A stretch of 37,518 nt of DNA, taken from NCBI GenBank assembly GCA_022796195.1, contig JAAWIE010000014.1, positions 1-37,518 of the forward strand, read 5' to 3'. The position numbers and the translations under genes were made by a program. The notes beneath the pieces are model-generated. The model ran no database searches. It was not told where the DNA came from and saw only the letters and a list, made by a program, of their open reading frames with translations. Source of the stretch: Lawsonibacter sp. (GTDB taxonomy: Bacteria > Bacillota > Clostridia > Oscillospirales > Oscillospiraceae). Positions 8,913-17,547 of the stretch are shown piece after piece. Numbering within the stretch: the stretch's first letter is position 1; the number at the start of each line of letters is the position of its first letter.

Positions 8913-9536
8913 ATGACAGGAATCATTTATGGCTATGTGCGGGTGTCCACCTATGAACAAAATGAAGCCCGCCAGCTTGCCGCTATGCGGGAATTCGGGG
9001 TGGCAGAGGAAAATATCACCATCGAAAAACTGTCTGGAAAGGATTTCAACCGGCCCCGCTACCGGAGGCTGATCAGGCGGCTTCAGCCAGGTGATGTGCT
9101 GGCTGTTAAGAGCATTGACCGGCTGGGCCGAAACTATGATGAGATTTTGCAGCAATGGGGAACCATTACAAAAATCCGAAAAGCCGCTATTGTAGTGCTG
9201 GACATGCCTCTGCTCGACACCCGGCAGGGGCGCGATTTAACTGGCACTCTGATTGCAGACATAGTACTCCAACTGCTCAGCTATGTCGCCCAAACCGAAC
9301 GGGAAAACATACGTCAGCGGCAGGCGGAGGGAATCGCAGCGGCAAAGGCCCGAGGCGTTCACTTCGGGCCGTCCCCCAAGCCTCTGCCAGACTGTTTTGA
9401 AGAACTGCGGCGGGCCTGGCGCGGTGGGGAAATCACGCTTCGAGATGCCGCAGACGCCTGTGGTATTCCCAAGTCCACCTTTCGAGACGCCGCCCTCCGG
9501 GCGGAACTGTCTTTCCGCTGTACAGGGACGGAATAA
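8913..9536 (+). CDS. serine recombinase (resolvase/invertase family)
   Basis: 207 residues, the size of small Tn3-resolvase/DNA-invertase enzymes. The N-terminal catalytic domain has YGYVRVST with the nucleophilic Ser12, the SIDRLGRNYDE motif, and the long E-helix region (TERENIRQRQAEGIAAAKARG). A C-terminal helix-turn-helix (about 165-195, ITLRDAADACGIPKSTF) binds DNA. A canonical AAAGGAGG precedes the ATG. It has no transposase, cargo or recognisable invertible segment next to it, and both neighbours are transcribed away from or toward it as ordinary genes. It may be a remnant of a mobile element or a domesticated recombinase. Confidence 0.9.
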   Translation: MTGIIYGYVRVSTYEQNEARQLAAMREFGVAEENITIEKLSGKDFNRPRYRRLIRRLQPGDVLAVKSIDRLGRNYDEILQQWGTITKIRKAAIVVLDMPLLDTRQGRDLTGTLIADIVLQLLSYVAQTERENIRQRQAEGIAAAKARGVHFGPSPKPLPDCFEELRRAWRGGEITLRDAADACGIPKSTFRDAALRAELSFRCTGTE

Positions 9537-9599
9537 GCGCCTGCCGCTGGTTTCTTGTACATCATGTTGTCGTTCCACATTAGCACACAAAATCTAAAA

Positions 9600-9633
9600 A
9601 ACCGCGCCGCTGGGAGGGACCAGCGGCGCGGTT
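9600..9633 (-). terminator. intrinsic terminator of the chemotaxis gene
   Basis: Perfect 14-bp GC-rich stem (9600-9613 with 9620-9633), loop of 6. On the minus strand it is followed by TTTTTAGATTTT. The plus side has no T-run, so it serves the minus-strand gene ending at 9681. Confidence 0.88.
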
Positions 9634-9680
9634 CTCAGTATCCTTCGGTTTTACCCAGATGGTCTGTTTCAAGACGAGAT

Positions 9681-11561
9681 TCAGCGCAAGCCCTCCCGGT
9701 CTTCTGAAAGGCTTCTAAGCTGTTGGACCTCTCCCAAAAGCCGGGCGCCGCCCTGTCTGGACTCGTCGGCCAGCTGAGAGTTCTGCTGAATCACCTGCTC
9801 CATACGTCCGCTGGACTCACGAATCCCCCGAACTGTGTCGTTCTGCTGGTGCGACGCCTCCACAATCGTATCGGTCAATACACTGGCCTGCTTGGCTTTG
9901 TCCATGGCCTCATAGATCATCTCCCGCGTCTGGACCGAAAGACGGCTGCCCGACTGCATAATTTCGATGGTCTGTCCAATCATCTGCTCCGTCTGTTGGG
10001 CAGACTCGGCGCTCCGACCGGCCAAACTGCGCACCTCGTCCGCCACTACCGAGAAGCCCTTCCCAGCGGCTCCAGCCCGCGCCGCTTCCACCGCCGCGTT
10101 CAGGGCGAGAATATTCGTCTGAAAGGAGATATCGTCAATGGCTTTGACCACATTTTGAATCTCCGCCGACATCTTGTTCATTTGCTTCATCACATCTGCC
10201 AGCTTGTCACAGGCATCCGCACCCTGGGCAAGGCTCTCGCCGGCTTTTGTTGTGGCCTCCCCCGCCTGCACCGCAGTCTGGTTATCCGTCTTTAACTGTT
10301 CCGCTAAAGCATCGATTCCTCGGGTCAGCTGTTCCACCGCAGCGGACTGTTCCACTGCGCCGTCAGCCAATCTGTCCGCAGTCGTCATGTTGACACCCGC
10401 CAGATCATGCAGCTTGTAGGCGATCTGGTTCATTTCACCGGACACCGACTGCTGATGGGCCAACAAGTTTTGGCTCTCGTCGATTCGCTCCCGAATACGG
10501 TCCAGCATGCGATTGATTCCGTCTGAGAGCATACTGAACTCGGGACAGGTGTAGACATTCACACGGACATCCTGCTCGCCCGCCTCAATTCTCCGGAATT
10601 CTGCGGCAATCTGTTGAATGGGCAGAACGATCTGCCGTTTCAGCAATCCGTTGATGGACACCACCATGACCACGACCACCAGAATATCGCTGATCAGCAG
10701 TAAAAGCAGCTGAGTATTTCTGGAAGCCAGCATGGCAGAGCTGTATTCATAGGCCACAATGATGTACTCATCCATAACGCGGGCAGACATGCGGCAGGAT
10801 TTTCCATTCACCCGGTCATTCCACGACACCCCCGAAACGGCGGATACATCCTTTTTTAAATTCAGCTCGCCAGCCTGGGCTCCAATCAAATCTCCGTTTG
10901 GATGCCACGCAACTGTACGCTCCGCCCGGTTCAGCGCAAACAGGCCCTGATCCGACACAATATAGCGGTTCAGCACCACTCCAATCTCGTTATTCTTTAA
11001 GGAATTTTCCAGCCGGACTGGCTGAAGCCCCACCTGCACCACACCGGTACTGTCTGTGCGGCTCACGCCAATATATTGATACAGAATGTTCTTTGCGCCA
11101 TTTGGCTGAGGCTCCTGTACAATTTCTAGTCCAGGGTTGCTCAGCAGTTCCATAAAAGGCCTGGACTGATCCGAGCCATCCATATCAAAGCCGTAATATT
11201 CCGGCTCAGTACCCCAACGAATGATACCGTGTTCATCCGTAATATTTACTTCATCTACATTGAAAAGGAGCTTGAGGGCGCGGAGTTGAGAGGGAAATTG
11301 CAGAATATCAGGTTCCGCCTCTATCAAGGCCGCCAGAGCGTGGGCGCGGATGAGATAGTCAGCGGCGGTATTTTCTTTCAGATGTACAATCTCCTGATCG
11401 TTCTCTTGCAGCAGGCTTTCGATGTTATCCAACAGGCTGTTCAGGCTCTGGTCCGCATTTTGGTAGGCAATAAAGGTTTGAAAGCAAAATACTACGACAA
11501 GCGTAATGACCATTGCCGACGCTATGATGCCTCCGGTTCTGTTGATAAACTTTTTCTGCAT
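9681..11561 (-). CDS. methyl-accepting chemotaxis protein
   Basis: 626-residue transmembrane chemoreceptor. Order: short cytoplasmic N-terminus, TM1 (about 11-32), an extracellular sensor of about 245 residues (PAS/Cache-like by size and position; ligand unknown), TM2 (about 283-304, [17 protein letters not shown]), a HAMP segment ([20 protein letters not shown]), then the cytoplasmic coiled-coil signalling domain. The hairpin tip is the near-invariant [20 protein letters not shown], with [13 protein letters not shown] after it, which binds CheA/CheW. Gln/Glu-rich flanks could be methylation sites. GAGGGGA lies before the ATG. Monocistronic, with its own promoter and terminator; no che genes are nearby. 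Confidence 0.95.
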   Translation of the reverse strand: MQKKFINRTGGIIASAMVITLVVVFCFQTFIAYQNADQSLNSLLDNIESLLQENDQEIVHLKENTAADYLIRAHALAALIEAEPDILQFPSQLRALKLLFNVDEVNITDEHGIIRWGTEPEYYGFDMDGSDQSRPFMELLSNPGLEIVQEPQPNGAKNILYQYIGVSRTDSTGVVQVGLQPVRLENSLKNNEIGVVLNRYIVSDQGLFALNRAERTVAWHPNGDLIGAQAGELNLKKDVSAVSGVSWNDRVNGKSCRMSARVMDEYIIVAYEYSSAMLASRNTQLLLLLISDILVVVVMVVSINGLLKRQIVLPIQQIAAEFRRIEAGEQDVRVNVYTCPEFSMLSDGINRMLDRIRERIDESQNLLAHQQSVSGEMNQIAYKLHDLAGVNMTTADRLADGAVEQSAAVEQLTRGIDALAEQLKTDNQTAVQAGEATTKAGESLAQGADACDKLADVMKQMNKMSAEIQNVVKAIDDISFQTNILALNAAVEAARAGAAGKGFSVVADEVRSLAGRSAESAQQTEQMIGQTIEIMQSGSRLSVQTREMIYEAMDKAKQASVLTDTIVEASHQQNDTVRGIRESSGRMEQVIQQNSQLADESRQGGARLLGEVQQLRSLSEDREGLR

Positions 11562-11715
11562 AATGTATTCCCCTCTCTACGTCTCTGTTTTGGTTCTGCT
11601 TCTGAAACCCCCACCTTGTCACTGTCCGCGCTTTCACCAAAAAAAGCGAAAGAAACGCGGCCGGATGTTGAAAATCTTCCGCTAATTCACAGAAAACATC
11701 CCAATTCCAATTATT

Positions 11716-11744
11716 AGAATAGCATGGCACTTTCGGAATGTCAA
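11716..11744 (-). promoter_or_regulatory. promoter of chemotaxis gene
   Basis: Minus strand: consensus TTGACA (11744-11739), exact 17-base spacer, TATTCT (11721-11716). The leader to the gene start is about 150 bases. Confidence 0.65.
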
Positions 11745-11797
11745 CAAGAAAATGAATTTTCACTCCGTTTTTCTCGAGCTTTGCTTTTCAAGTAAAA

Positions 11798-11822
11798 ACC
11801 CCCGCCGTTCAACGGCGGGGGT
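11798..11822 (-). terminator. intrinsic terminator of hydrogenase gene
   Basis: 10-bp stem of mostly G-C pairs (11798-11807 with 11813-11822), 5-base loop, followed on the minus strand by TTTTTACTT. It begins 9 bases after the hydrogenase stop. Confidence 0.88.
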
Positions 11823-11830
11823 CGGTAAAT

Positions 11831-13318
11831 TTATGCCTTGTCAGCCTTGCCCTCGGTCTTTGCTGCTGCTTTTGCAGGGGCGGCAGGCTTAGGCGCCTCC
11901 ACACCCTTTGCGGTGCTGACCGCCTGAACCACGCCGCGGCCCTCAGCCTCTTTGGCGTGCTTCTCAACATCCAGCTTATTTCTGGGACTCCGAATCAGAC
12001 AGCCGGCGCCCTGGACGCAGCCGCCGTCGCAAGCCATACCCTCGATAAAGTTGCCCTCCAAACGGCCCAATTTCAACTTCATCAGAGCCGCCTCACAGGC
12101 TGCGGTGCCGCTGCACGGGACAGCCTTCAGGTCAAAATTAGCATTCTTTTCCTTCAAGGTCTGGGCAACGGCCTCTGCTACGCCGCCGCTGCGGGCGAAG
12201 TTGCGGCCATAGCCGCTGGCCTCGTCCAGAGAAGCAGCCTCCAACTTCTCCAGGTCGATGTCCCGGGACTGGAACAGGGCAAACAGTTCCTCATAAGTCA
12301 GCACGCAGTCGATGGCATTCATGGTGCGGCCCAGCTGGAATTCCTTCTTTTTCGCCACACAGGGGCCGATAAAGACCACCTTGGCGTCGGGCTCCTTCTC
12401 CTTCAGATGCAGGCCAATCATGACCATGGGGGAGGGCGTATGAGAGACATACTGGTTCAGCTCCGGATGCTTCTTCTTCACATAGCCCACAAAGCCGGGA
12501 CAGCAGGAGGAGGTGAGTACCCCTTTCTCTACCAGCTCGTCCGACTCCCGGTCAGCCACCATATCCGCGCCCAGCGCCACCTCGGCCACGCCGGAGAAGC
12601 CCAGCTGTTTGATACCAGCTACGACCTGGCCGTAGCTTGCGGGGGCAAACTGGCCGGCAATAGAGGGCGCGATGACCGCATAGGTCTTGTAACCCCAGTG
12701 GGCTCCGCCCTGGATCATCTGAATTGCGTCCACAATCCAGGACTTGTCCTGAATGGCGCCGAAGGGACACTGATACACACAGTTGCCGCAGGAGATACAC
12801 TCGTTGATATCAATGGACGCCTTCTTATTCGGCCCCATAGAGATGGCCTTGGCGGGACAGCCTTTTTCGCAGGGCCTCTGGTTCTTCACAATGGCGCTGT
12901 ACTGGCAGGCGCTGACGCACTTGCCGCAGGTAATACACTTGCTGTGGTCAATGCTGGCCCGGTGGTTGACGATGGTGATGGCGTCCTTGGGGCAGGCGTG
13001 GACACATCGGGTTGCCAGACAGCCCCGGCAGGAGTCGCCCACCGTCATCTCGGTAACCGGGCACTCGTCGCAGGCGATGGGCAGAACCTCAACCACGCTG
13101 GGATTGGTCTTGTCGCCGCCCATAGCCATCTTTACGCGGCTGTTGATGATGGCGCGTTCCTTATAGATGCAGCAGCGCAGGCTGGCCTCAGGGCCGGGGA
13201 TGATCTTCTCAGGTACGTCCAGAATACCGGTCTGGAGCCGGTCCTCCCAGGTCAGCCGGGCCACCTCGGTGAGAACAGAGGTTTTCAACTCCTGAATTTT
13301 TGTCTCAAACGTGTGCAT
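11831..13318 (-). CDS. monomeric [FeFe] hydrogenase, group B-type
   Basis: 495 residues from ATG 13318 (GGAGAGG about 8 bases upstream; an earlier in-frame ATG at 13360 lacks such a site). Ferredoxin-like part: Cys97/100/105/109, then two classical 4Fe-4S motifs at Cys128/131/134/138 and Cys174/177/180/184, with an extra Cys pair at 150/154. The H-cluster domain shows L1 TSSCCPGF (Cys272/273), L2 GPCVAKKKE (Cys320) and L3 MACDGGCVQGAG (Cys430, Cys434), the variant signature of group B enzymes rather than the MACPGGC of bidirectional group A. An Ala/Lys/Pro-rich tail covers about 475-495. It probably evolves or senses H2 in fermentation with ferredoxin. No maturase or partner subunit is nearby; it has its own promoter and terminator. 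Confidence 0.92.
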   Translation of the reverse strand: MHTFETKIQELKTSVLTEVARLTWEDRLQTGILDVPEKIIPGPEASLRCCIYKERAIINSRVKMAMGGDKTNPSVVEVLPIACDECPVTEMTVGDSCRGCLATRCVHACPKDAITIVNHRASIDHSKCITCGKCVSACQYSAIVKNQRPCEKGCPAKAISMGPNKKASIDINECISCGNCVYQCPFGAIQDKSWIVDAIQMIQGGAHWGYKTYAVIAPSIAGQFAPASYGQVVAGIKQLGFSGVAEVALGADMVADRESDELVEKGVLTSSCCPGFVGYVKKKHPELNQYVSHTPSPMVMIGLHLKEKEPDAKVVFIGPCVAKKKEFQLGRTMNAIDCVLTYEELFALFQSRDIDLEKLEAASLDEASGYGRNFARSGGVAEAVAQTLKEKNANFDLKAVPCSGTAACEAALMKLKLGRLEGNFIEGMACDGGCVQGAGCLIRSPRNKLDVEKHAKEAEGRGVVQAVSTAKGVEAPKPAAPAKAAAKTEGKADKA

Positions 13319-13426
13319 ATGTTCCTCTCCTTCCAAGTATGTCAGGTTTTCATGCGGCAAAAGGGGATTCTTGCAATTTTTGGCAGTTCACCCTGCATTT
13401 TGCAGGATTTCCTTCATATCCATAAC

Positions 13427-13455
13427 ATTTTACTCGGGACAGCGGGAATTGTCAA
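13427..13455 (-). promoter_or_regulatory. strong promoter of hydrogenase gene
   Basis: Minus strand: TTGACA (13455-13450), 17-base spacer, TAAAAT (13432-13427). About 110 bases before the chosen start. A short CCTGCA/TGCAGG inverted repeat (13392-13406) lies in the leader. Confidence 0.78.
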
Positions 13456-13578
13456 GAGACATTTTACACCATTCCGGTCATTTTGACCAGTTCTTTTTCG
13501 CGTTTGTCACAGTTCGTTTCGGTAAACCAGCCAAAAATTCTTCAAACAGGCGAAAACTGCCACCAGAGGCTGTGCGGC

Positions 13579-16203
13579 TCACTTTTTCTTCGTGATTTTT
13601 GCTGTGTACTTCAAGTTCCGCTGTCCCATATCCCGCCGGTTCAGCTTGGACACCAGCGCGGAGATCTCCCCTTGGGCCTGCTCAATTTCTACCTTGAAGG
13701 AGCGGGCGGACAGGCGAAGGGCTCCGTGTCCCAGGATAATAAGCTGTTCCAACCCATCGGAGGTGGCTACCCTGACCCGGTGATTTCTGCCCAAATCGTA
13801 AGTGGCTTTCTCAATGTAAGCGTCCGCTGTCTCGGCCTCTTTGGTGTAAACCACATAAATGTTGTTCTTTTTCTCCACGGAACCGGGGCTGCCCTTCACC
13901 TTGTAGGCGTCAAACACTAAAATTACGATGCACCTGCGGTACCCCTGATAGTTGGACAAAATGTCCTCCAGCGCCGCCCGGGCCGCAGCTACGTCCTGCT
14001 TTGCCAGTTCCTTCAGCTCGTCCCAAGCAAAGATGATGTTGTAGCCGTCCACCAGCAGATATTCCGGGCCGCTGTACTGTTCCCGGATGTTGTACTTCCC
14101 TTCGTCCAAGCTGGTACGGGCAGGCTTCTTCTGGGGTTGAAAGGCTGTCTCACGCTCCACCTTGCCGTAGGTTCGCTCAAAGACGGCAAGCAGCTCCTTG
14201 TCCTGCTCCAAACTGCCCCCCCGGCAGGTCCGCTCCCCGCCCGAGGGGGTGGATGGTTCCGGGACGGGCGGTTTTTCCTCCAGACGCAGGCCGCTGTCCA
14301 CGTGCATATGGTCTTTGACTTCGTGCCACTTTACCGTCACCCCCGCCCCGTGGGAACAGAAGACAGAGTCCGGCGTATTTTCCAAGTCCCGCTCTGGGTC
14401 GTAGGCAAATTGAGCCACAACCGCCTCTTGATTGGCGCAGGGCTCATATCCCCGGAGGGAACAGGACAGCCGCCCTCGGCCCCGGGTATAGGCGGTCACC
14501 TCCCGCCAGTAATCCCGCAGTCCGGCCACCGGGGCATGTCCGGTGAGAAGGGACAGCTCCCCTTCCGGTTCCGGCCCCTCCACCGCCCCGCCCATGGTCT
14601 GCAAATCGTTCATAGCCCGTCCCACACAGTCGTGGGGCAGCTCCAGCTGAAAGTCGTAGTGGGGCTCTAGTAAAATACTCTCCGCCTGCATCAGGCCCTG
14701 GCGCACCGCCCGATAGGTGGCCTGCCGGAAGTCGCCCCCCTCAGTGTGCTTCACATGGGCGCGGCCAGCCGCCAGCGTGATTTTCAGGTCGGTGATGGGG
14801 GAACCGGTAAGCACACCCCGGTGCCGCTTCTCCATCAGGTGGGTAAAAATAAGTCGCTGCCAATTCAGGTCCAACTGATCGGTGGGACATACGGAAGCCA
14901 ACCGCAGCCCGCTCCCCCGTGGACCGGGCTCCAGCAGGAGGTGAACCTCGGCGTAGTGGCGCAGAGGCTCAAAGTGGCCCATCCCCTCCACAACGTTGGC
15001 GATGGTCTCTCGATAGACAATGCTCCCCGCGCCGAAGGACACCTCGGCTCCGAACCGCTCCTGGATCAACCGGGTCAGCACCTCCAGCTGGACTTCCCCC
15101 ATAAGCTGGAGGTGGATTTCTCCCAGCGCCTCATTCCAGACCACCCGAAGCTGGGGGTCCTCCTCCTCCAACTGCCGGAGATTCTTTAAAAAAGCGTGGA
15201 CGTCGCAGGCGGGGGGCAGAATCACCTGATAGGTGAGTACCGGCTCCAGCTCCGGGTCCAGAGCGGGCGCTTCCGCCCCAAAACCGTCTCCAGGCCGGGT
15301 TCGGGTCAGTCCGGTGAGCGCACATACCGCCCCAGCGGAAACCTCGTCCATGGTCTGGTACTTGGTTCCGGAGTAGACGCGGATTTGGTTTACTTTCTCC
15401 TGCCAGCCCTCCCCCTCCAGCACCGTGCGCACCTTGAGAGAGCCTCCGGTCACTTTTAGATAGGTAAGGCGGTCGGTCCCATCCCGTGCGATTTTAAACA
15501 CCCGGGCGGCAAACTCCGGCGGATAGGCAGGGGGCTGGGCGTATCGAGCCAAGCCGTCCAGCAGCTCTTCCACCCCCTCCAGCTTCAGGGCCGAACCGAA
15601 AAAGCAGGGAAATATCTCCCTTCGGGCGGTCAGAGCGGCAATATCCCCCTCGGTAATCTCTCCTCCCTCCAGATACCGGTCCATCAATTCTTCGTCACAG
15701 GAGGCCAAATCCTCCTGAAGGGACTCCGGTCCGGCACTGAAGTCCAGACAGCCGCTGTCAAATTTGCTCTGCAACTGGCCCAAAAGAGCGTCATGGTCAC
15801 TGCCCGCCAGATCCATTTTGTTCACAAACAGAAAGACGGGGATTTTATGCCGGGCCAGCAGCTGCCACAGAGTCCGGGTGTGCCCCTGAATCCCGTCTGA
15901 ACCGCTGACCACCAACACCGCGCAGTCCAGCACTTGCAGTGTACGCTCCATCTCCGCCGAGAAGTCCACATGTCCCGGGGTATCCAGCAAGGTAAATGCG
16001 GTTTCTCCCCAAACCAGCTCCGCCTGTTTTGAAAAAATGGTAATGCCGCGCTCCCGCTCCTGCGTGTCGGTGTCCAGAAAGGCGTCCCGATGGTCCACCC
16101 GGCCCAGCCTGCGCACGGTTCCGCTGAGGTATAACAGCCCCTCTGACAAGGTTGTCTTACCCGCGTCTACGTGGGCCAAAATTCCAATCACCAGCTTTTT
16201 CAT
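13579..16203 (-). CDS. Tet(M)/EF-G-like translational GTPase fused to C-terminal YacP/Rae1-type NYN endoribonuclease domain
   Basis: 874 residues against about 640 for Tet(M). The GTPase part has G1 AHVDAGKTT (10-18), RGIT (52-55), DTPGH (74-78), NKMD (128-131) and EF-G domains II-V to about 640. After a 70-residue linker containing ELLAVFERTYG, residues about 715-860 form a YacP/Rae1-like NYN domain: LLVDGYNIIFAWDELK (Asp719), ILVFDAYKV (Asp765), the TKEAETADAYIEK acidic site (Asp794) and RVRVATSD...GHGALRLSAR. Rae1 of Bacillus subtilis is known to cut mRNA in the ribosomal A site, where EF-G/Tet(M)-type factors bind, so the fusion may deliver a nuclease to the A site. The domain IV tip reads HVKHTEGGDFRQ where Tet(M)/Tet(O) carry Tyr-Ser-Pro, so tetracycline release is doubtful. 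It has its own promoter. Confidence 0.9.
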   Translation of the reverse strand: MKKLVIGILAHVDAGKTTLSEGLLYLSGTVRRLGRVDHRDAFLDTDTQERERGITIFSKQAELVWGETAFTLLDTPGHVDFSAEMERTLQVLDCAVLVVSGSDGIQGHTRTLWQLLARHKIPVFLFVNKMDLAGSDHDALLGQLQSKFDSGCLDFSAGPESLQEDLASCDEELMDRYLEGGEITEGDIAALTARREIFPCFFGSALKLEGVEELLDGLARYAQPPAYPPEFAARVFKIARDGTDRLTYLKVTGGSLKVRTVLEGEGWQEKVNQIRVYSGTKYQTMDEVSAGAVCALTGLTRTRPGDGFGAEAPALDPELEPVLTYQVILPPACDVHAFLKNLRQLEEEDPQLRVVWNEALGEIHLQLMGEVQLEVLTRLIQERFGAEVSFGAGSIVYRETIANVVEGMGHFEPLRHYAEVHLLLEPGPRGSGLRLASVCPTDQLDLNWQRLIFTHLMEKRHRGVLTGSPITDLKITLAAGRAHVKHTEGGDFRQATYRAVRQGLMQAESILLEPHYDFQLELPHDCVGRAMNDLQTMGGAVEGPEPEGELSLLTGHAPVAGLRDYWREVTAYTRGRGRLSCSLRGYEPCANQEAVVAQFAYDPERDLENTPDSVFCSHGAGVTVKWHEVKDHMHVDSGLRLEEKPPVPEPSTPSGGERTCRGGSLEQDKELLAVFERTYGKVERETAFQPQKKPARTSLDEGKYNIREQYSGPEYLLVDGYNIIFAWDELKELAKQDVAAARAALEDILSNYQGYRRCIVILVFDAYKVKGSPGSVEKKNNIYVVYTKEAETADAYIEKATYDLGRNHRVRVATSDGLEQLIILGHGALRLSARSFKVEIEQAQGEISALVSKLNRRDMGQRNLKYTAKITKKK

Positions 16204-16235
16204 CCGGTATCCGCCTTTCTGCGTCTGCTTTCTAA

Positions 16236-16265
16236 AGGATACATGTTCACGGCCCCTTCTGTCAA
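16236..16265 (-). promoter_or_regulatory. promoter of the GTPase-NYN fusion gene
   Basis: Minus strand: TTGACA (16265-16260), 18-base spacer, TATCCT (16241-16236), leaving a leader of only about 25 bases. There is no room for the leader-peptide attenuator typical of tet(M) genes. Confidence 0.55.
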
Positions 16266-16272
16266 GGCGGCA

Positions 16273-16303
16273 AAGGAGAGACGGCCTTCCACCGTCTCTC
16301 CTT
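16273..16303 (-). terminator. probable terminator of HAD gene
   Basis: 12-bp stem (16273-16284 with 16292-16303) and 7-base loop in the gap between the HAD gene and the GTPase gene. The T-run on the minus side is short (TTT), so termination may be partial. Confidence 0.5.
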
Positions 16304-16348
16304 CTTCAACCCTTCAAAAGCTCCCGTCCACTGCGGGGTGATAATCTG

Positions 16349-17173
16349 TCATGGTTCAGAAAAGTCCGAGTACAGCCGGTCCAGAATGTCTACAACATCA
16401 CCAATCACACCATCGTTGCAGTGGCAGAGGACCTGCGCCCCCCAGTCCTTGACCTCCTGGGCGCAGTTGGCGGGGGCAAAGGGGATGGCCGACCGCTCCA
16501 GCATCGGAATATCATTTTGATTGTCTCCCACACAGTAAATATGCTCGGGAGTCACATTCAGCATTTGAGCCACTCGGGCAATCCCGCCGCCTTTACTGCT
16601 CCCCTTTCGGGTCAGCTCCAGATAACGGGGATTGGAGAAAATGGCCTCATACCGGTCTGGATACTGGTCCAGCAAGCGGGTCTGAACGGGGGCCAGCACC
16701 TCCCGCTCCTGGTGGAGGATGGCCTTTACCCAGGGAGTAGGCATGTCCGCTATGGCGCACTGGGTATAGTCGCAATTGACCTTTTCCAAATGGGCAAAGG
16801 TAATCTCGTTTGGGTTGCAGACGTAAATATCCTCTCCATGGTAGACCTCCAGCGACAGAGAGGAAAATTCCTCCATCAATGTCTCCAGGTCCTTTGGGGC
16901 CGTGTCAGGCAGACAGGTCTGCTCCAGACATTGGTCCGCCGCAAAGTCGTAGATGCAGGCTCCGTTGGACAGTACCGCCGGAGCGTTCAGCGGTACCGAC
17001 GGGGCGTGAGGGGCGAAGGTGCGGTGGGCCCGGCCGGTAGAAACCGTAAAATACCCGCCTTGGCGGATGAAATACCGGATTGCCTCCAAATTTCGCTCTG
17101 GAATACGCAATTCCCAGCTGTACAGCGTGTCGTCAAAGTCGCTGGCCAGCAGCAGACCGTCAAATTTTCCCAT
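16349..17173 (-). CDS. HAD-superfamily (Cof-type) sugar-phosphate phosphatase
   Basis: 274-residue cytoplasmic hydrolase. Motif I is DFDDT (Asp12 nucleophile, Asp14 acid/base) in place of the more common DLDGT. Motif II is the STGR segment, motif III Lys occurs in the KGGGIARV stretch, and motif IV is GDNQNDIPML. The large insertion between motifs II and III is a type C2 cap, as in Cof/YidA-like phosphatases of sugar phosphates, nucleotides or cofactor precursors. AGGAGC precedes the ATG. It has a near-consensus promoter and lies upstream of the GTPase-NYN gene in the same direction, with 145 bases and a hairpin between. Substrate unknown. Confidence 0.9.
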   Translation of the reverse strand: MGKFDGLLLASDFDDTLYSWELRIPERNLEAIRYFIRQGGYFTVSTGRAHRTFAPHAPSVPLNAPAVLSNGACIYDFAADQCLEQTCLPDTAPKDLETLMEEFSSLSLEVYHGEDIYVCNPNEITFAHLEKVNCDYTQCAIADMPTPWVKAILHQEREVLAPVQTRLLDQYPDRYEAIFSNPRYLELTRKGSSKGGGIARVAQMLNVTPEHIYCVGDNQNDIPMLERSAIPFAPANCAQEVKDWGAQVLCHCNDGVIGDVVDILDRLYSDFSEP

Positions 17174-17233
17174 AGCAGCTCCTTTCGCCCTCTCTCATTA
17201 AGAAGACAGCGGCCAGCAGCCGCGATTTTCTCT

Positions 17234-17262
17234 ATTGTAGGGGCCGGAGCCGGGTTTGTCAA
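17234..17262 (-). promoter_or_regulatory. strong promoter of HAD gene
   Basis: Minus strand: TTGACA (17262-17257), 17-base spacer, TACAAT (17239-17234). About 60 bases before the start codon. Confidence 0.78.
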
Positions 17263-17330
17263 CCCCTCTGAGACATGGGGAAACATCTCGCCGCCCATTT
17301 TCCCCGTTGACCCAGACGCTGCGCCGCCCG

Positions 17331-17365
17331 CCAGGGGAGCAGATGGTAAACATGTACTCCCCTGG
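17331..17365 (-). terminator. inverted repeat, possible terminator of the GntR-ABC operon
   Basis: 9-bp arms CCAGGGGAG / CTCCCCTGG (17331-17339, 17357-17365) with a 17-base loop, 20 bases after the last small gene of the operon. No T-run follows, so its role as a terminator is uncertain. Confidence 0.35.
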
Positions 17366-17384
17366 AAGTCAGGGACGCCCGAGG

Positions 17385-17546
17385 CTACGGCTTGGCGTGG
17401 GGCTGGTGACAGCTGGAAGCGGCAAGAGCCATAACAGCCAGCACGGCCAGCTTCCGCCAGGGGCTGGCTGCCAATATAAGGTACAGCACATCCTGGAACA
17501 TTAGCCACAGACAGCCAGCCCACAGGAGAATCACAGCGCCCCTCAT
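17385..17546 (-). CDS. small membrane protein of unknown function (53 aa)
   Basis: Too short for most gene callers. ATG at 17546 lies directly after the stop of the ABC permease, with AAGGA inside the permease's last codons at good spacing, which suggests translational coupling. The 53-residue product begins MRGAVILLWAGCLWL and is almost wholly hydrophobic, with two likely membrane segments (about 4-24 and 29-46) split by a short SPWRK loop, ending in a polar CHQPHAKP tail. It might be an accessory subunit of the ABC exporter, but I recognise no family. The alternative is a chance open frame over GC-rich DNA. Confidence 0.5.
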   Translation of the reverse strand: MRGAVILLWAGCLWLMFQDVLYLILAASPWRKLAVLAVMALAASSCHQPHAKP

Positions 17547-17547
17547 A

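Noticed and set aside
9600-9633. Hairpin after the recombinase as a recombination (res) site
   Set aside because: Perfect GC stem with a T-run on the minus strand fits the chemotaxis gene terminator better than a recombinase core site.
11957-13486. 509-codon plus-strand frame opposite the hydrogenase
   Set aside because: Antisense shadow; the hydrogenase has full cysteine motifs, a promoter and a terminator on the other strand.
13579-16203. Acquired tetracycline resistance gene on a mobile element
   Set aside because: GC content and codon use match the neighbours, no mobile genes flank it, the tet leader attenuator is absent and the drug-site loop is not Tet(M)-like.
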